Origin: Terana coerulea
Lineage: Eukaryota; Basidiomycota; Agaricomycetes; Polyporales; Phanerochaetaceae
Length of the DNA: 64,000 bases
NCBI GenBank assembly: GCA_024811115.1
Contig: JAKOGH010001126.1
Coordinates: 124,001 to 188,000, forward strand
Reading direction: 5' to 3'
A program made the position numbers and the translations under genes. Numbering within the stretch: the stretch's first letter is position 1; every line of letters starts with the position of its first letter. Positions 46,195-57,900 of the stretch are shown piece by piece. The notes under the pieces are model-generated. The model was not told the origin of the DNA and made no database searches. It worked only from the letters and a program-made list of their open reading frames with translations.

Positions 46195-47785
46195 ATGCCC
46201 AGACACCCGATGCCCCACCTCGCCGACCAACCCGAGTCTGCGTCTTCGTCGCTCAAGGCGTCGCCGTCGAAGCGCGACAAGGCTCGCCAGCTCCTGCGTC
46301 GCATCTCGTCCTTCGGGCACCGCAACAAACACGGCAAGGAGCAGAGTCTCTCGCAGGCAGTCGCGGACGCCGCGGTGCAGGCGCCCGGTACCCCGCAGGA
46401 CGCTGGCTCGTCCACCCCCAACCACGTTATCGATCTGACGGTTGATGCGCCTGCCCCCGTCGAGGCCAAGCTCAGCCGCAAGGCGAGCGGCTCTCGGTGC
46501 CGGACGTCATCAAGCACAACGCCGTCGACGATGCGAGCTCGTTCCACTCCAGCTCGCCGTCCGAGTCGAGCTCGAGCGACGAGTCCGTTCATAAACATGA
46601 GGCTGAAGCCAGCGAGACCGTAGAGTGAGTCTTCATAATATTCGTAGAATAGAGCGAAACCTGATCTTGTTCATCACAAGGCCTTCTCATGTGCAGCCTG
46701 AGGCCGAGCCCGCCGTGGTCGAGGCTTCGCAAGCAGAGGAACTCACTCCTACCAACGGTCCGACTATCAACACCAATGCCCCAACCCCTGTCGAATCGGA
46801 AAATCCTGCTGAGACGGATGTTTCTGACCCCGCTCCCCCGGTCTTCCTGTCTGAAGCTGCTGCACCATCAGAGGCGGTACCTGCCGTTGAGCCGGAAGCT
46901 GTCGAGACCGCTTCAGAACCCCCACAGGGAGCGCTTGACTCCTCATACGTCCAGGTTAATGTCCCTGCTAGCGCTTCATCAGGTGTGCATTTACCTTCCC
47001 GCATACATTCGACCCCTGAAGCTAAAGTGACACTCCCTCTAGACCTGACCGAGACTACTCCTGTCCAAGAGCAGGCCGCCGAGGTTGCTGAGACCGCTGA
47101 GACAAGCGATGACCTGGAGCCCATGACGCAGCCCGCGCCGTCCTCCGAGCTCGCCAAGGACCCCTTCGACGACGCGTATGCAGCGGATGACGACAGAACT
47201 GCGTCTTCCTCTCCGGCCCTCGGCCCCGTCGCGGTCCTCGACACGGACGTTGAGCAGATGGAGCTTGATGCCCCGGCACTGAGCGAGGAGACTGTTGAAG
47301 TCACTGAGTCGCCCGAGCGCGCCGTCGAGGTCTCCACGCACGAGGCTTCCACGATCTCGCAGGTCGCATCGCCCGTCACTCCTGACGCCGCTGCCGCGCC
47401 CGAGACGGAGGCTGCCTCGCCCGTCGACGACATTCCGTACGTCATCATTGTCGCGCCGTCGCCCACCACCGCCTTCTGCGAATCCGAGTCCCCTATAATT
47501 GCTGCCTCGATGGCAGAGTCCACTCCTTCCCAACCCTTCCTCGAAGTCCCATCGCCTTCCGCCCCGTCCTCGGACGAGTCAGTCCCCAGGGACATCGTGC
47601 CTGTCGCTTCATGGCTGCGTTCTGCCGTCGCGTCGATCAAGTACTACGTCCCCTCGCGGAAGACCGCGTTCCGCTGGCGCACGCCGATCTGCTACTCCCT
47701 CGCATGCTTCTGCTATTCCCTCACTTGGTACCTGTCCCGCAGACCTCCATTCCAAGTCGGGCTACACCACTTCGCGATGTGCTGA
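46195..47785 (+). CDS. Acidic, low-complexity orphan protein with a hydrophobic C-terminus
   Basis: Exons 46195-46624 and 46681-47785, about 511 aa. The N-terminus is basic and helical (SPSKRDKARQLLRRISSFGH), the middle is very rich in Glu, Ala, Pro, Ser, Thr and Val, and the end has ASWLRSAVASIKYYVPSRKT then ICYSLACFCYSLTWYLSRR, possibly one membrane-anchoring segment. I do not recognise the family. A one-base C deletion near 46488 separates KLSRKAS from LSVPDVIKHNAVDDASSFHS; with an added C the splice phase to exon 2 is correct. The upstream TATA box suggests regulated expression. Confidence 0.6.
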
Positions 47786-48256
47786 TTGTTCTCCTCGTAC
47801 GTCCTCTTTGTGGTGGGTACCACGCTGTACCAAATTGTACGACCAGTAGGAGTCGTTTGTTGATGGGGTGTATTATTCCTATGTATCTTCTTGGGCTTTG
47901 GGTCGCTTGTTGTATGTAGGTTAGTGTACAGTTGGTGTAGTAAATACGAGGATGTTTTATGAATTGTTTTTGCGCGATACACAGCCGCACAAATCTGGAG
48001 CAAACCACAGAACTTGGCATCTGCATGCACCAACTGTGCAAGCTGCAATATTGAGTAGCACTATGGGCGCCTCGCGCTTTGCTTCTCCTCCGCCACCATT
48101 GGACCGTCATAATTATACCCTCTGCTCAACGTGTACCACACGCCTCTGGCTTGTCCCTCCCTCAGATCCAGCATTAGTCACATAGTCAATCCAGGCTAAT
48201 ACCAGGTAAACCGCTCGGTCGTCGTAAGCTATGCGTAGCTCACCTGCAGCCTAGAC
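47786..48256. other. Intergenic, nothing recognised
   Basis: 470 bp between two + strand genes, holding a 3' UTR and the VPS5 promoter. Confidence 0.35.
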
Positions 48257-50717
48257 ATGGACGGCTTCGATGACCTGCTTTCCTCAAACCCTTTCGCAGA
48301 CCCGTTCGCTCGTTCCGATTCGCCCGACCCGTGGTCATACCAGCCCCCACAGCAGATTGAGCCCGAACCCACAGACGATGCGCCTTCGCACGGCGCCGAA
48401 GACAATCAGCGCAGCGCGACGCCGACGCGCGAGGAAGAAAAACCTGGGGCAAGTGCTGAGCCCGCGGATCCGCTGGAAGCTGGCAAGGTCACACAAGATG
48501 ACGAGCTAGAGCATGACGCGGCGCCGTTGGCAGTAGAGCCGGAAGACATACCGCGCACGCCAGGTTTCAGGGAAAGCGTGCCCAGCCCACAGGACGACGT
48601 CGCGGCATCGCCACCAGCCCTTGCTCCTGTCGTAGAAGCCGAGCCGCCTTCGCCTCCACCTCGTGCACCCACACCACCCACGCCCTCTGCAGCAGCGGAG
48701 GCTAACACGCCGCGGGCACCAGCCTCACCTCCACCAGCACCCGCCAGAGCGGAGTCGCCTGTGCTATCTACCGCCTCAATCTTGGGACACGCGCCGCGCA
48801 GCCAGGCGGCGTCCTTCGCGTCGCCGTCCTCCGCGCCCTTCGCTTCACCGCCGCCGTCTGCTTCTGCGCACCCGTTCGCGAGTCCCTTGGACCAGCCAAG
48901 GTCGTTTGAGCATTCGTTTTCTGGTCTAGCGATAGGCGGGGAGAGTGCCAATGGCTGGGGAGATGTCGGGGGAGGAATTGGTGGAGGAGCCCAGAGTGGG
49001 TTCGTAGGGCAGGCGCAAAGGCAGGGTGGGCTGAATGAGGAGGACGATGACGATGATGACGACAAGCCGATATTGCAGTCACGGATGAATTCGCTGGAGA
49101 GGGCGCAGCGGTCGGGTTCGGTTCCTGTGAGTAGCGCATTTATGCAAATATTGGGGATGTGCTGAAGGGGTCATTGGGCAGCCATCCCCGCCCCCGCCGA
49201 AACCTACACCTCGAGATGCGGGTATTGCGCCGGTGTTTACCATCTCAGTCGACGACCCACAGCGCGTCGGGGACCCTATTCGCGGCTACACTATGTACAC
49301 CGTGCATACCAAGGTAACAAACGCGCTACGCCTTATAGAAGAACTCAAAAGCTGAAAGCAACTTAGACAAACTCTCCCTTATTCAACAAATCCGCGTTCT
49401 CCGTCCTGCGACGGTACTCGGACTTCCTCTGGCTATATGAAACCCTCTCTAACAACAACCCAGGCGTCGTTGTACCGCCCGTCCCGGAAAAAAGCCCGTT
49501 CAACCGTTTCGATTCCGGCTTCGTGCAGCAGCGCCGGCTAGCCTTGGAAAAGTGCATAACCAAGATCGCGAACCACCCCGTGCTGCAGAAGGACGCGGAC
49601 CTGAAGCTCTTTCTGGAGAGCGACACGTTCTCGCTGGATATCAAGCACCGGAAGGCGGAGATTGCGCACGAGAAGGGCGGGCTGATGGCCTCGCTTGGCC
49701 AGTCGCTCGCCGGGCCGCGGTTCTACGAGACGGACGAGTGGTTCGACAAGCAGAAGGCGTACCTGGACAGTCTCGAGACCCAGCTCCGGGGCTTGGTGAA
49801 GTCGATCGACCAGGTGTCGAAGCAGCGTGCAGGTAAGGTACCCGTGCTTCGTCGGTCATTCTGGGCGTTCTATTGAGTGCTGTGCGCAGAGCTGGCCGTC
49901 GCGGCGGGGGAGTTCGCGACGACGATCGCGGAACTGTCGACGTCGGACCTTGGGCTTGGGCCGCAGCTGGCTGGTGCGCTTGCCGGGCTGGCCGCGGTGG
50001 AACGGAAAGCACAGGAGTTACAGGATAAACAGTCAGCGGAAGATACCTTGACTATCATGGCCACTGGTAGGTCGTGACCTCGACCTTGTCCTTCACTTAT
50101 TTTCTGACTTGCGGACTGTGAAGCTGACGAATACGCCCGACTCATCAATTCCGTCCGAGTGCGTAGCTCTCCAAACCGCATCTGGTGCAAGTGGGTGCTG
50201 ACATATAGTGCTGCAGATGGCGTTCAGCTCGCGCATCCGGACGTACCACGTGTGGCAGAACGCCGACAGCAACGTGCGGCGGGTGAAGCAGGCGCACGAG
50301 ACGAACCGTGCGCAAGGAAAGCTCCCGTCCGACCAGCTCAGTCGTTCACTGCAACAAGTCGCCGAGGTGCGCTGACACCCCCAATTGCTGCATATCACGC
50401 TGCTGACTGCTGCCCTAGGCTGAACGCCGCGCGCTTGACTCTAAGCAGGAGTTCGACCACGTCTCGCGGCTCGTAAAGGCCGAGGTGGCGCGGTTTGAAC
50501 AGGAGCGGATTGAGGACTTTAAGAACTCCCTGGAGGCGTTCCTCAGTGGAATGATCTCCAAGCAAAAAGAGGTCCGTAGCGTTGTTGTCGTATGCGCGTT
50601 GTTTGGCTAATGGGTCTATATCGTCAGCTGATTGCTACCTGGGAGACGTATCAGCAAAGCTTGCTGAGGAAGTCGGCGCAGCCGCCACCAAGACCCGCAT
50701 CTCCAGACTCAGATTAG
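48257..50717 (+). CDS. VPS5: Retromer sorting nexin Vps5 (SNX1/2 family)
   Basis: Eight exons join in frame: 48257-49126, 49182-49313, 49367-49832, 49890-50066, 50124-50158, 50217-50366, 50419-50571, 50628-50717. A long Pro/Ala/Ser/Glu-rich N-terminus with a poly-Asp run is followed by a PX domain (FTISVDDPQRVGDPIRGYTM; VLRRYSDFLWLYETLSNNNP; VVPPVPEKSPFNRFDSGFVQ; RRLALEKCITKIANHPVL) and a C-terminal BAR domain (AFSSRIRTYHVWQNADSNVR; KAEVARFEQERIEDFKNSLE; LIATWETYQQSLL). Vps5 pairs with Vps17 to bend endosomal membrane and carry retromer cargo to the Golgi. Every splice phase agrees and no break is seen. It ends 156 bp from the convergent YVC1 gene. Confidence 0.95.
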
Positions 50718-50873
50718 ATTCTACTGCTTGCTTGTTAATATATGGATTAACTGTGCGGTATACACCCGTGCAGGTGTACGCATATCTACATCTGGTCATT
50801 ACTGTTCGTGCGAAGTCGTGTATGCGAATTGTCTAAGAAGACTGTCAATATTCTACCGTAAGTGTGGCGTGTA

Positions 50874-53800
50874 TCACTTGCGCTGCAGATTGCCAGCCAG
50901 CTGCACGAGCAAGTCCTCTATCCGCTTCTGGCGCTCTTCTATCTGGTCCAACCGCCTCTCCACCGACGAGCCACCCTCATTGTCCTCCTCAAGCTGCTCC
51001 GCGGTCTCCGCCGGGCCCTCCATGCCTGCCTCGGGGCTCTCGGACAGCGGCTGGCTCGCCAACGCGCCCGCCGTCGGGAACTTCTTCAGCCCCAGCGCCT
51101 GCTCGATGCCTTGCGGAGCGAAAGAGTCGCCCGTCGCGGTCGTCGGCCCGCGGCGCGCCTGGCCCTGCTGGAGCGACGACAGCCGGCGGCGCGTCACGGG
51201 CCCGTAGCTCACCGCGCTGCCGACGCTCGACCCGTCTGCCGCTGCCGGCGCGTCGTCCGCGACGTGGAGCGGCTGGAAGACCTGCGCAAGGGGGCTCGGG
51301 GCGCGCTCTGTGCGAGCTCGAGCCCACGGGTGAGGATGGAGTTGACACGGTGGCGCAAGGCCTGGCTCGGTCCCGCCGCGGGCGGATGGGCTTCAGGCTT
51401 CGGGGGAGACGCGCCGCCGCCATTTGTGCCGCGTGCGCTGGAGGCGGACATGGATGGCCTGTGGCGGGTACCGCCGGAGGGGCGACGGGCGTTGATGCTG
51501 ACTGGTGGGATGTGGACGTCAGAGTCTTCCATGTCGAGTGCGCTTTCGTCTCCGTCTTGGTCTTCCAGTTCAAATATCTACAAATCACGCACACGTTGAG
51601 GGTATATTCGCAAGGCAGAAACGTGTAGAGACTTACCGCGTCAATGTCAGCATCCGCTCCAGCCAATCCTTCGAACAGAGCTAGAGACCACTGAGTCATT
51701 CAAGGCAGGTATGAAAATAAATAACAACTCACATAATCTCTTCAGACCACGCGGAAGGGTGTCCATTACTTTCCTCAGCCGCTGCCGATACCGTGTCATA
51801 GAATGTGAGAGCTCCGCTACTTTTGGCTTGTCGCTCATAGACAGCAATGAGCAACAAAATCGGGAAACTTGTCAATCTGTAATGCGGAAGATGCATAAAT
51901 ACATGGATATGGCATGAGAAAGGCTCCACAAACCTGATCATAAATACGTTCACCTGTAAAAGGAAAGTAAAATAAAGTAGAAGACTGTTAGTGATCAGGA
52001 CATCCATAGAGGGGCTGACTTACTTTGTGGAACCATCGTGGAGTCAAGATGTAACTAGCGGGGAGCATGATGCACAGTGCTATCAAGTTCACCGGTGGTT
52101 GGTAGGAGAACAGATAATCTGCTTTAACACTAACTCGCATTGTGAATGTGCGACTTGGAACATGCATCTAATGTTACTTACCCCTCTATTGTCGACACCG
52201 CTCTGCGGAACATAGCCTACAGCATTGAGGATCAAAAATGGGAACCAGCCACAGAGAACTGGGTCCACTGACCTCAGCGACAGCATCGTCGTTAATCGTC
52301 GTGAATGTGTGCGACAATATCTGAAGACATTGCGTCGATAGGAAAGCCAAGGAAGACTAAGCTATCGGCACTTACAGATACCAGGACTATAGATAGCACG
52401 ACTTCAGTATAAAACTAAGCAAAAAGTACCGTTCAGCTCCCACCTGTCAGCAGGAGCGTATTGCTGAAGCAGGCGTATGTGATCATCATGATAGGACCAA
52501 ACACGGAGTGAAACTCAGCTATTGAGAAGTTTTTTGATGAGAGGTGCACATTCGGCGAAGGGAAGCTACGACTCACTGGCTCTGTCAAATCCAGTGGCAT
52601 CCAAGCCGAAGAAGAGATCCAACATCCACCACGTTATCTGCCTTTAGATATGATTAGCATGTTATTTTACATATTTTATATGTAAGACGCGCACCCTGCA
52701 GAGTACCTGTGGTGTTTGACCTCGAGGTCAGTTAGATTGCTCCAGAACATCAACGTCTCGACATACCCTGCCGAATTTCTACTCAACCTGCAAACCATCT
52801 CAGGTCAATTCTCCACTTTTGTTAAGGTCAGTTTGCGATTACTCACGTCCACAGCGCATATAAGAACCCTCCAAAGCAGAACGCCGCAATTAGCATGAGA
52901 ATAAAGAACTGTACAATCATTGCTCGAAGAGCCAAGACCATCACGTTGTTCTTTAGGGTCACAAACGCCAACCTAAAAGGCCGCCATGGAGGTGAGATGG
53001 TGTCGAGGATAACGTTGAGAGTAAATCCCACCGAGGGAACATCAGTACGGCGATGATAGCAAGCACATCCATGCCGGTGGTGCGGGCCCAATAGTCTGTT
53101 AGGGTGTAAGCATGTGTGCACTGTGCACCAAGAGGCAGACGGCTTACTGTGATGATGTATCCCATACAGTCGCAGTATGGCATATGTGCAGAATAGTGTC
53201 ACTAGAGTCACTCGTTATAAACATTCGCGGTGGATAACGTAGGAGGGAGCTAACCAAAAGCCAGGTCGAAGCCATTCTAGTAGCAGTGTGAATAGTCGTA
53301 AGTATAATGGTGGAAGAGAACATACCCAGGTGCCCTTGAAGTAAACTAAGGTGCTGCATTGAGGCCTTCATATGCTACGAACTCCAACAGTAGTACCGTA
53401 CCTTTCATTCCGTGCTCCTGCATAGCGGCTACTTTCTCCAGCGTGAACCCAAGAGCGTAGATCATGAACAAGGCCTCAAAGACGTTGAGGCTGTCACGTT
53501 CATTGAACTCCAGCGCAAAGACGAAGAGAATGAATAGCATCAGAAAGCTAATCATATGTTAGCAGCGAGTCGAGAATGATTATCAACATGGACACAAACT
53601 TGAAGTACTCAAGGACAGAGCGGACAGCGGGGACCTTCAGCCTGCGGTGATGGAGACCTCATTGAACGACTATTTGAGACGCTCTGCAGCCAACACGCAC
53701 CGATAGTGATCCAGAAGCGGTGCCTTATGAGGATCGTAGAAATGAATAGGATGTCGCTTGTAAGTCTAATAACAGTATTAACTGCCAAGTCGATAAGTTC

Positions 53801-54707
53801 GAGCGTATGCGCACATACGTCCGAGAGGATAGAACGACTACTGTCTGCTTGATATACTATCTTGCCACTACCCACCGCTTCGTTATTCAACAGTTCACTT
53901 GCACAACAAGAATGAAACTACCTCCAGATACCGCCAATGACTTTCTGGCAGGGAGAGCTCTTGATGAACATCTTGGCTTGACTAATGATCGCGACTTCAA
54001 TGGCGTTGCCTACACGCTCCTCGAGGTCGTCGTCACGTTCTTCCCGCGCCCGTTCCAGCAGAGCGGGATCTGCGCCTGAGTACACTGGCCAGCTGGTGGT
54101 GAGTGACAAGGAAAGTTCCAGCATATTGTGAGCGTGCGCGCGTAAAGTGCGAGTCGCCAGAAGCTCGCATAGCAGCCCCCGCGTGCGAGACAAGGACGCG
54201 GTGGTGAGGTTGTGGTCGCGAAGGAAGTATGCACGGTTAAGTAGAAAGCAGAACACCACGGAAAGGTTGCCCTTGCGCTGAAGATGATTATATTTATCTT
54301 CGAGGGGCTTGATGAGCGAGTATTGCAGGTCCGGAGACATCATCTAATCAGGAATTATGAGTGGCTTATAAGGTACGTCGAGATTAGGGGACAAACTGCT
54401 TCAAGCGTTAGGGGTGTATCTGTGTAGAGGTCATGAGTTGAAAGAACCTAGGAAGTAGTGGTTATACACGCACCAATGAAGTACTAAGCACAGATCCAGC
54501 TATTCAGACCATGTCAAGAATGCCCATTCAAGGTAGAGACACACCATGACATCCTGTACTCTCTGTCAGCAAGGTATTTGAGCAGAAGATAGTGGTGCAG
54601 CGTACATTTCGTATACTCTGAATGACAGGGTAAACCTCTGTCACATCCAGAGCTCGCTGCCTGAGCAGAGGCTGCCTCTCGCTCTCCTGGTCTCGTGCTT
54701 GAGACAT
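50874..54707 (-). CDS. YVC1: Vacuolar TRP-type cation channel Yvc1
   Basis: Starts at 54707 with MSQARDQESERQPLLRQRAL and uses many small exons. Recognisable parts are the N-terminal helical domain (DLQYSLIKPLEDKYNHLQRK; VVFCFLLNRAYFLRDHNLTT), TM helices (DILFISTILIRHRFWITIG; LALEFNERDSLNVFEALFMI), RTTGMDVLAIIAVLMFPR with LAFVTLKNNVMVLALRAMIV (S4-S5 side), FFILMLIAAFCFGGFLYALW before the pore, and VNVFMIR/LTSFPILLLIAVYERQ after the last helix. The cytosolic tail has an acidic patch and a final coiled coil (RRLDQIEERQKRIEDLLVQL). Yvc1 releases vacuolar calcium on osmotic shock. In the tail the C4 run (G on +) at 51298-51301 needs a fifth base to join LELAQSA to PLAQVFQPLHVADD. Not all middle exons were resolved. 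Confidence 0.87.
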
Positions 54708-54958
54708 TTTACGATATTAGCAAAAGTTTGGAGAGTGATATGTCCTACTGCTCGTCGTGGTAAACAACGGAGTGAGACTGGAGTAAGGTAAAGTTCATGT
54801 CAACCTCGAGGTTGCGGGTCAAGCTGGCTGCAGTCCTTCGCAATATGTTTAGTCCGGCTAGGCACCAGCGTCTTGCCGTAACTGTAGGCGCTTATCTAAC
54901 GTTAGGTAGCCGTCATGGCTCCTCAGAAATTTCCCACGGCTAGGTGTTTCATACGACG
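54708..54958. promoter_or_regulatory. Shared divergent promoter YVC1/BYE1
   Basis: 251 bp between divergent start codons; no named element recognised. Confidence 0.3.
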
Positions 54959-57900
54959 ATGTCGACTCGCACGCTGCGCAAGACGAGGCAAGGGACCTCC
55001 TCACAACATGAACACAACGAGAAAGAACACATTGCGAAGCTAAACGGATCCAGGACTGAAGTAAAGCCAAAGTCAAGGACGTCGAATAGGACGGCTAAGC
55101 TTTATTGCTCCTGCAGAAAACCAGATGACGGATCTCCCATGATCCTCTGCTCAGAGTGCAAGGAATGGTGTGTTCTATCTAGCCTTGAGCCGCCCTTCAA
55201 ACCTATGATGATTGTAGGTTTCACTTCAAGTGCTTGGATTTGGATGAGAGGGATGCAGAGGATATCCGTAAGTTTTCTTTTCATCCAGTGGCGCTCACTC
55301 TGACCGGTTTCGTCTGAGTACAGAACTCTATGTATGTCCCTCATGCCATGAGAGGACTAACCTACACACAGTCAGTGAGTATTCTCGGCTCTATGCTTTT
55401 GATTTGTCCTTTCTTGTAGGACGTTTGTTGGTTTCGCCGTCGTATCCATGTACTTTCCGCAATATCATGTCGTAGCAACGTGCGCTGTCTTGCTATCCGT
55501 CATTTGCATCTCGTAGTAGAGCACCCGAGCACTTGTCGTCCCCATCCATGGCAGTGACCAGAGTGAGTATGCTTGCGAGAGATGAAGTCGTCTCGCTGCT
55601 GGAGCTGCCTCACGACATCCACTACGTCGTATGAACTCGGTGTGGGGGTTCATTTGTTGGTAGTGGTCGGTAGTGGTCGAAGGCCGTGCTCGTGTGACCT
55701 ATACCACGTTTGCTGCTCCTGTACGTCTCACGGACGTAAGGCATGCACGGGCATCGAGAGGGAGAAAGGACATAGACAGGACAGCTGCACATTAATATTG
55801 TTTTATTTCGTTTTTCTTTGGCAGTTGTGTACTGTGAGCTCACGTATTGACCATATCATCATTTCTAGGGAACTGGGAGGGACCAGAGGCAGTAGAAGCA
55901 CGCAATGCTGCACTAGGTGCAGCTGCATCACCAATTCCGGCAGCAAAGAAACCATCCCCTGAACCTGCAAAACAAGCACCGGAACCAGCAGATCCGTCAA
56001 CGGATGACGGATCTGAAGACGAATATGTCGCTGAGAATGTAAAACGAAAGTCAAAGGTATGCACCCATTTATATCATTTACTTTCGTCCCTCTAACAACA
56101 TGCTACACACTCGTCCAGCGTCGCCTTGTTCACCCTCCAACAAGTGATTCAGAAACTGAGTCTGAAGTAGAGCCAAAACGCAGGACCACAGTCTCAACAC
56201 GGACAATCCGCCGCCCGAGTGCAATATCTACCCGCACCCGCACCGGGTCCGGCTCTCCAGGCCCAAGTGGCGTGCCACTCAAGCGTAGACAGTCGACCGC
56301 GTCTTCACATCCGGAACCCAAGCGGAAACGCTCAGAGTCCCAGGCGTCCGCGTCTGGTAACGCCGACGCTGCCAGAAAGTATTGCATGACCAAGCTGCAG
56401 GAGCTGTTTCGCGACATTTTCCTGCGGTACCCCGTGTTGGGCGACGACGCACATGTTGATGGCGATGTCGTCGTCGAACGCAAGCCGGAGCAGTTGACAC
56501 AGGAGCAGAAGGAGCAGCTCGAACAGAATGCTAACCAATTCGCTGGCAGCCTCGAGGATTGTGTCTTCGAGCTGTATGCCGAACCTGATGCCAAAACAGG
56601 ACACCATAGCGTCGGTATGAAGTACAAGTAAGTTTATTATCACTACTACGTCTGTCGAAGCTTACTGAAGGCTGTCTTCCTTAGGGAGCGCTTCCGCATG
56701 TTGACGTTCAACTTAAGTAAATCTGACCGAGTTGCCCTTCACAAACGTATTGCGGCCGGACAGATTACTCCTAGAGAGTTGTCCACCATGTCTTCCACCG
56801 ACCTCGCGGACGAGGAGACACAGAACTCCATTCGACAGGCTGAACAAGAAGCCCTCGCACAGACTATCCTGCAGAAGACTCTGATGCCAAGAGCGAAGAT
56901 GACGCACAAGGGCATGCAGGACATTGAGGATATGTCTGGCACTGTGCAGCGCGATCTCGAGAGGGAACGTGAGCGCGAGGAGGAGGAGCGGATTGAGAGG
57001 GAACGGCAGGACCGTCTGAAAGCGCAGGCGCAGGCACAAGCGGCTCGTGCATCCCTTCCACCCGACTCGCCTCTGACACCAGTCACCCCGAGCTGGGGCG
57101 CCCCGCCTCCTGTTCCCATGCACGCCCTCCACTCCGCCGATCCGCATGCACTCTCAGCAGGCAGGCCGCCGGTGAACCCGCTGTTCGTCCAGACCGTCTC
57201 CGAGATGGTGTCGCCGCATATGGAGCAACACGAGTTGAACCTCGCGGATCTCATCAACATCGACGAGGACCCCGGCCAGGAGGTGTCGATATCTCTCGCG
57301 ACACCCAGTATCCCGCCCATTTCGGACGGTGCGTCCACTGCCACCGAAGGCAAGGCCGCCAACGATGTTTCGCCACCTCCGCCGCCGAGTCCTCTACCTA
57401 TATCTGCCGCAGGCATCTCGCCCTTCGCTGCAAGAGCAGCTCATCCGGATCTCGTTCCCCGGCGTGCTTCGTTCGATTTGAGTTCCATCTGGTCACCGAA
57501 GGACGAGACAGCCTCAAGCGCAGGCGTCCCCGAACAGCATGACACCGAGATGGGAGAAGCCGGCCAGGCAGCGACGGCTTCGCCGCTTGGCGTTGATATT
57601 ATCGACGGAGCAACAGAGGACCAGGACTTTGATATGTTCTTGAATGAAGGAGATGACGACGAGCAGGAAGAAGTCATGGAAGTCGCTCCGACAGCGCCCG
57701 TGGACCTCCGAGCAGCCTTCGAGACACAGAGTCCTGTATGGACGGGCAAGGTACGAACCACATGGTGGCTTACCGGACACAGTCGCTCACATGTTTTGTT
57801 TTACAGATTAGTATGCCTTTGGACTCAACTATTCCTCAGGAAGTGGATGTGAAGGCGCGTCAAGCCGGTGGTAGAAGGCTCGAGGACTTGTCACTGTGGA

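Noticed and set aside
46687..47640. A 317-codon minus strand ORF
   Set aside because: Exactly antisense to the exon of the acidic orphan gene, which has splice sites and a TATA box; the Ser/Gly/Ala-rich antisense product is what such codon bias yields by chance.
49667..50190. Minus strand ORFs across the VPS5 PX-BAR region
   Set aside because: Antisense shadows; the + strand gene closes in phase over all eight exons.
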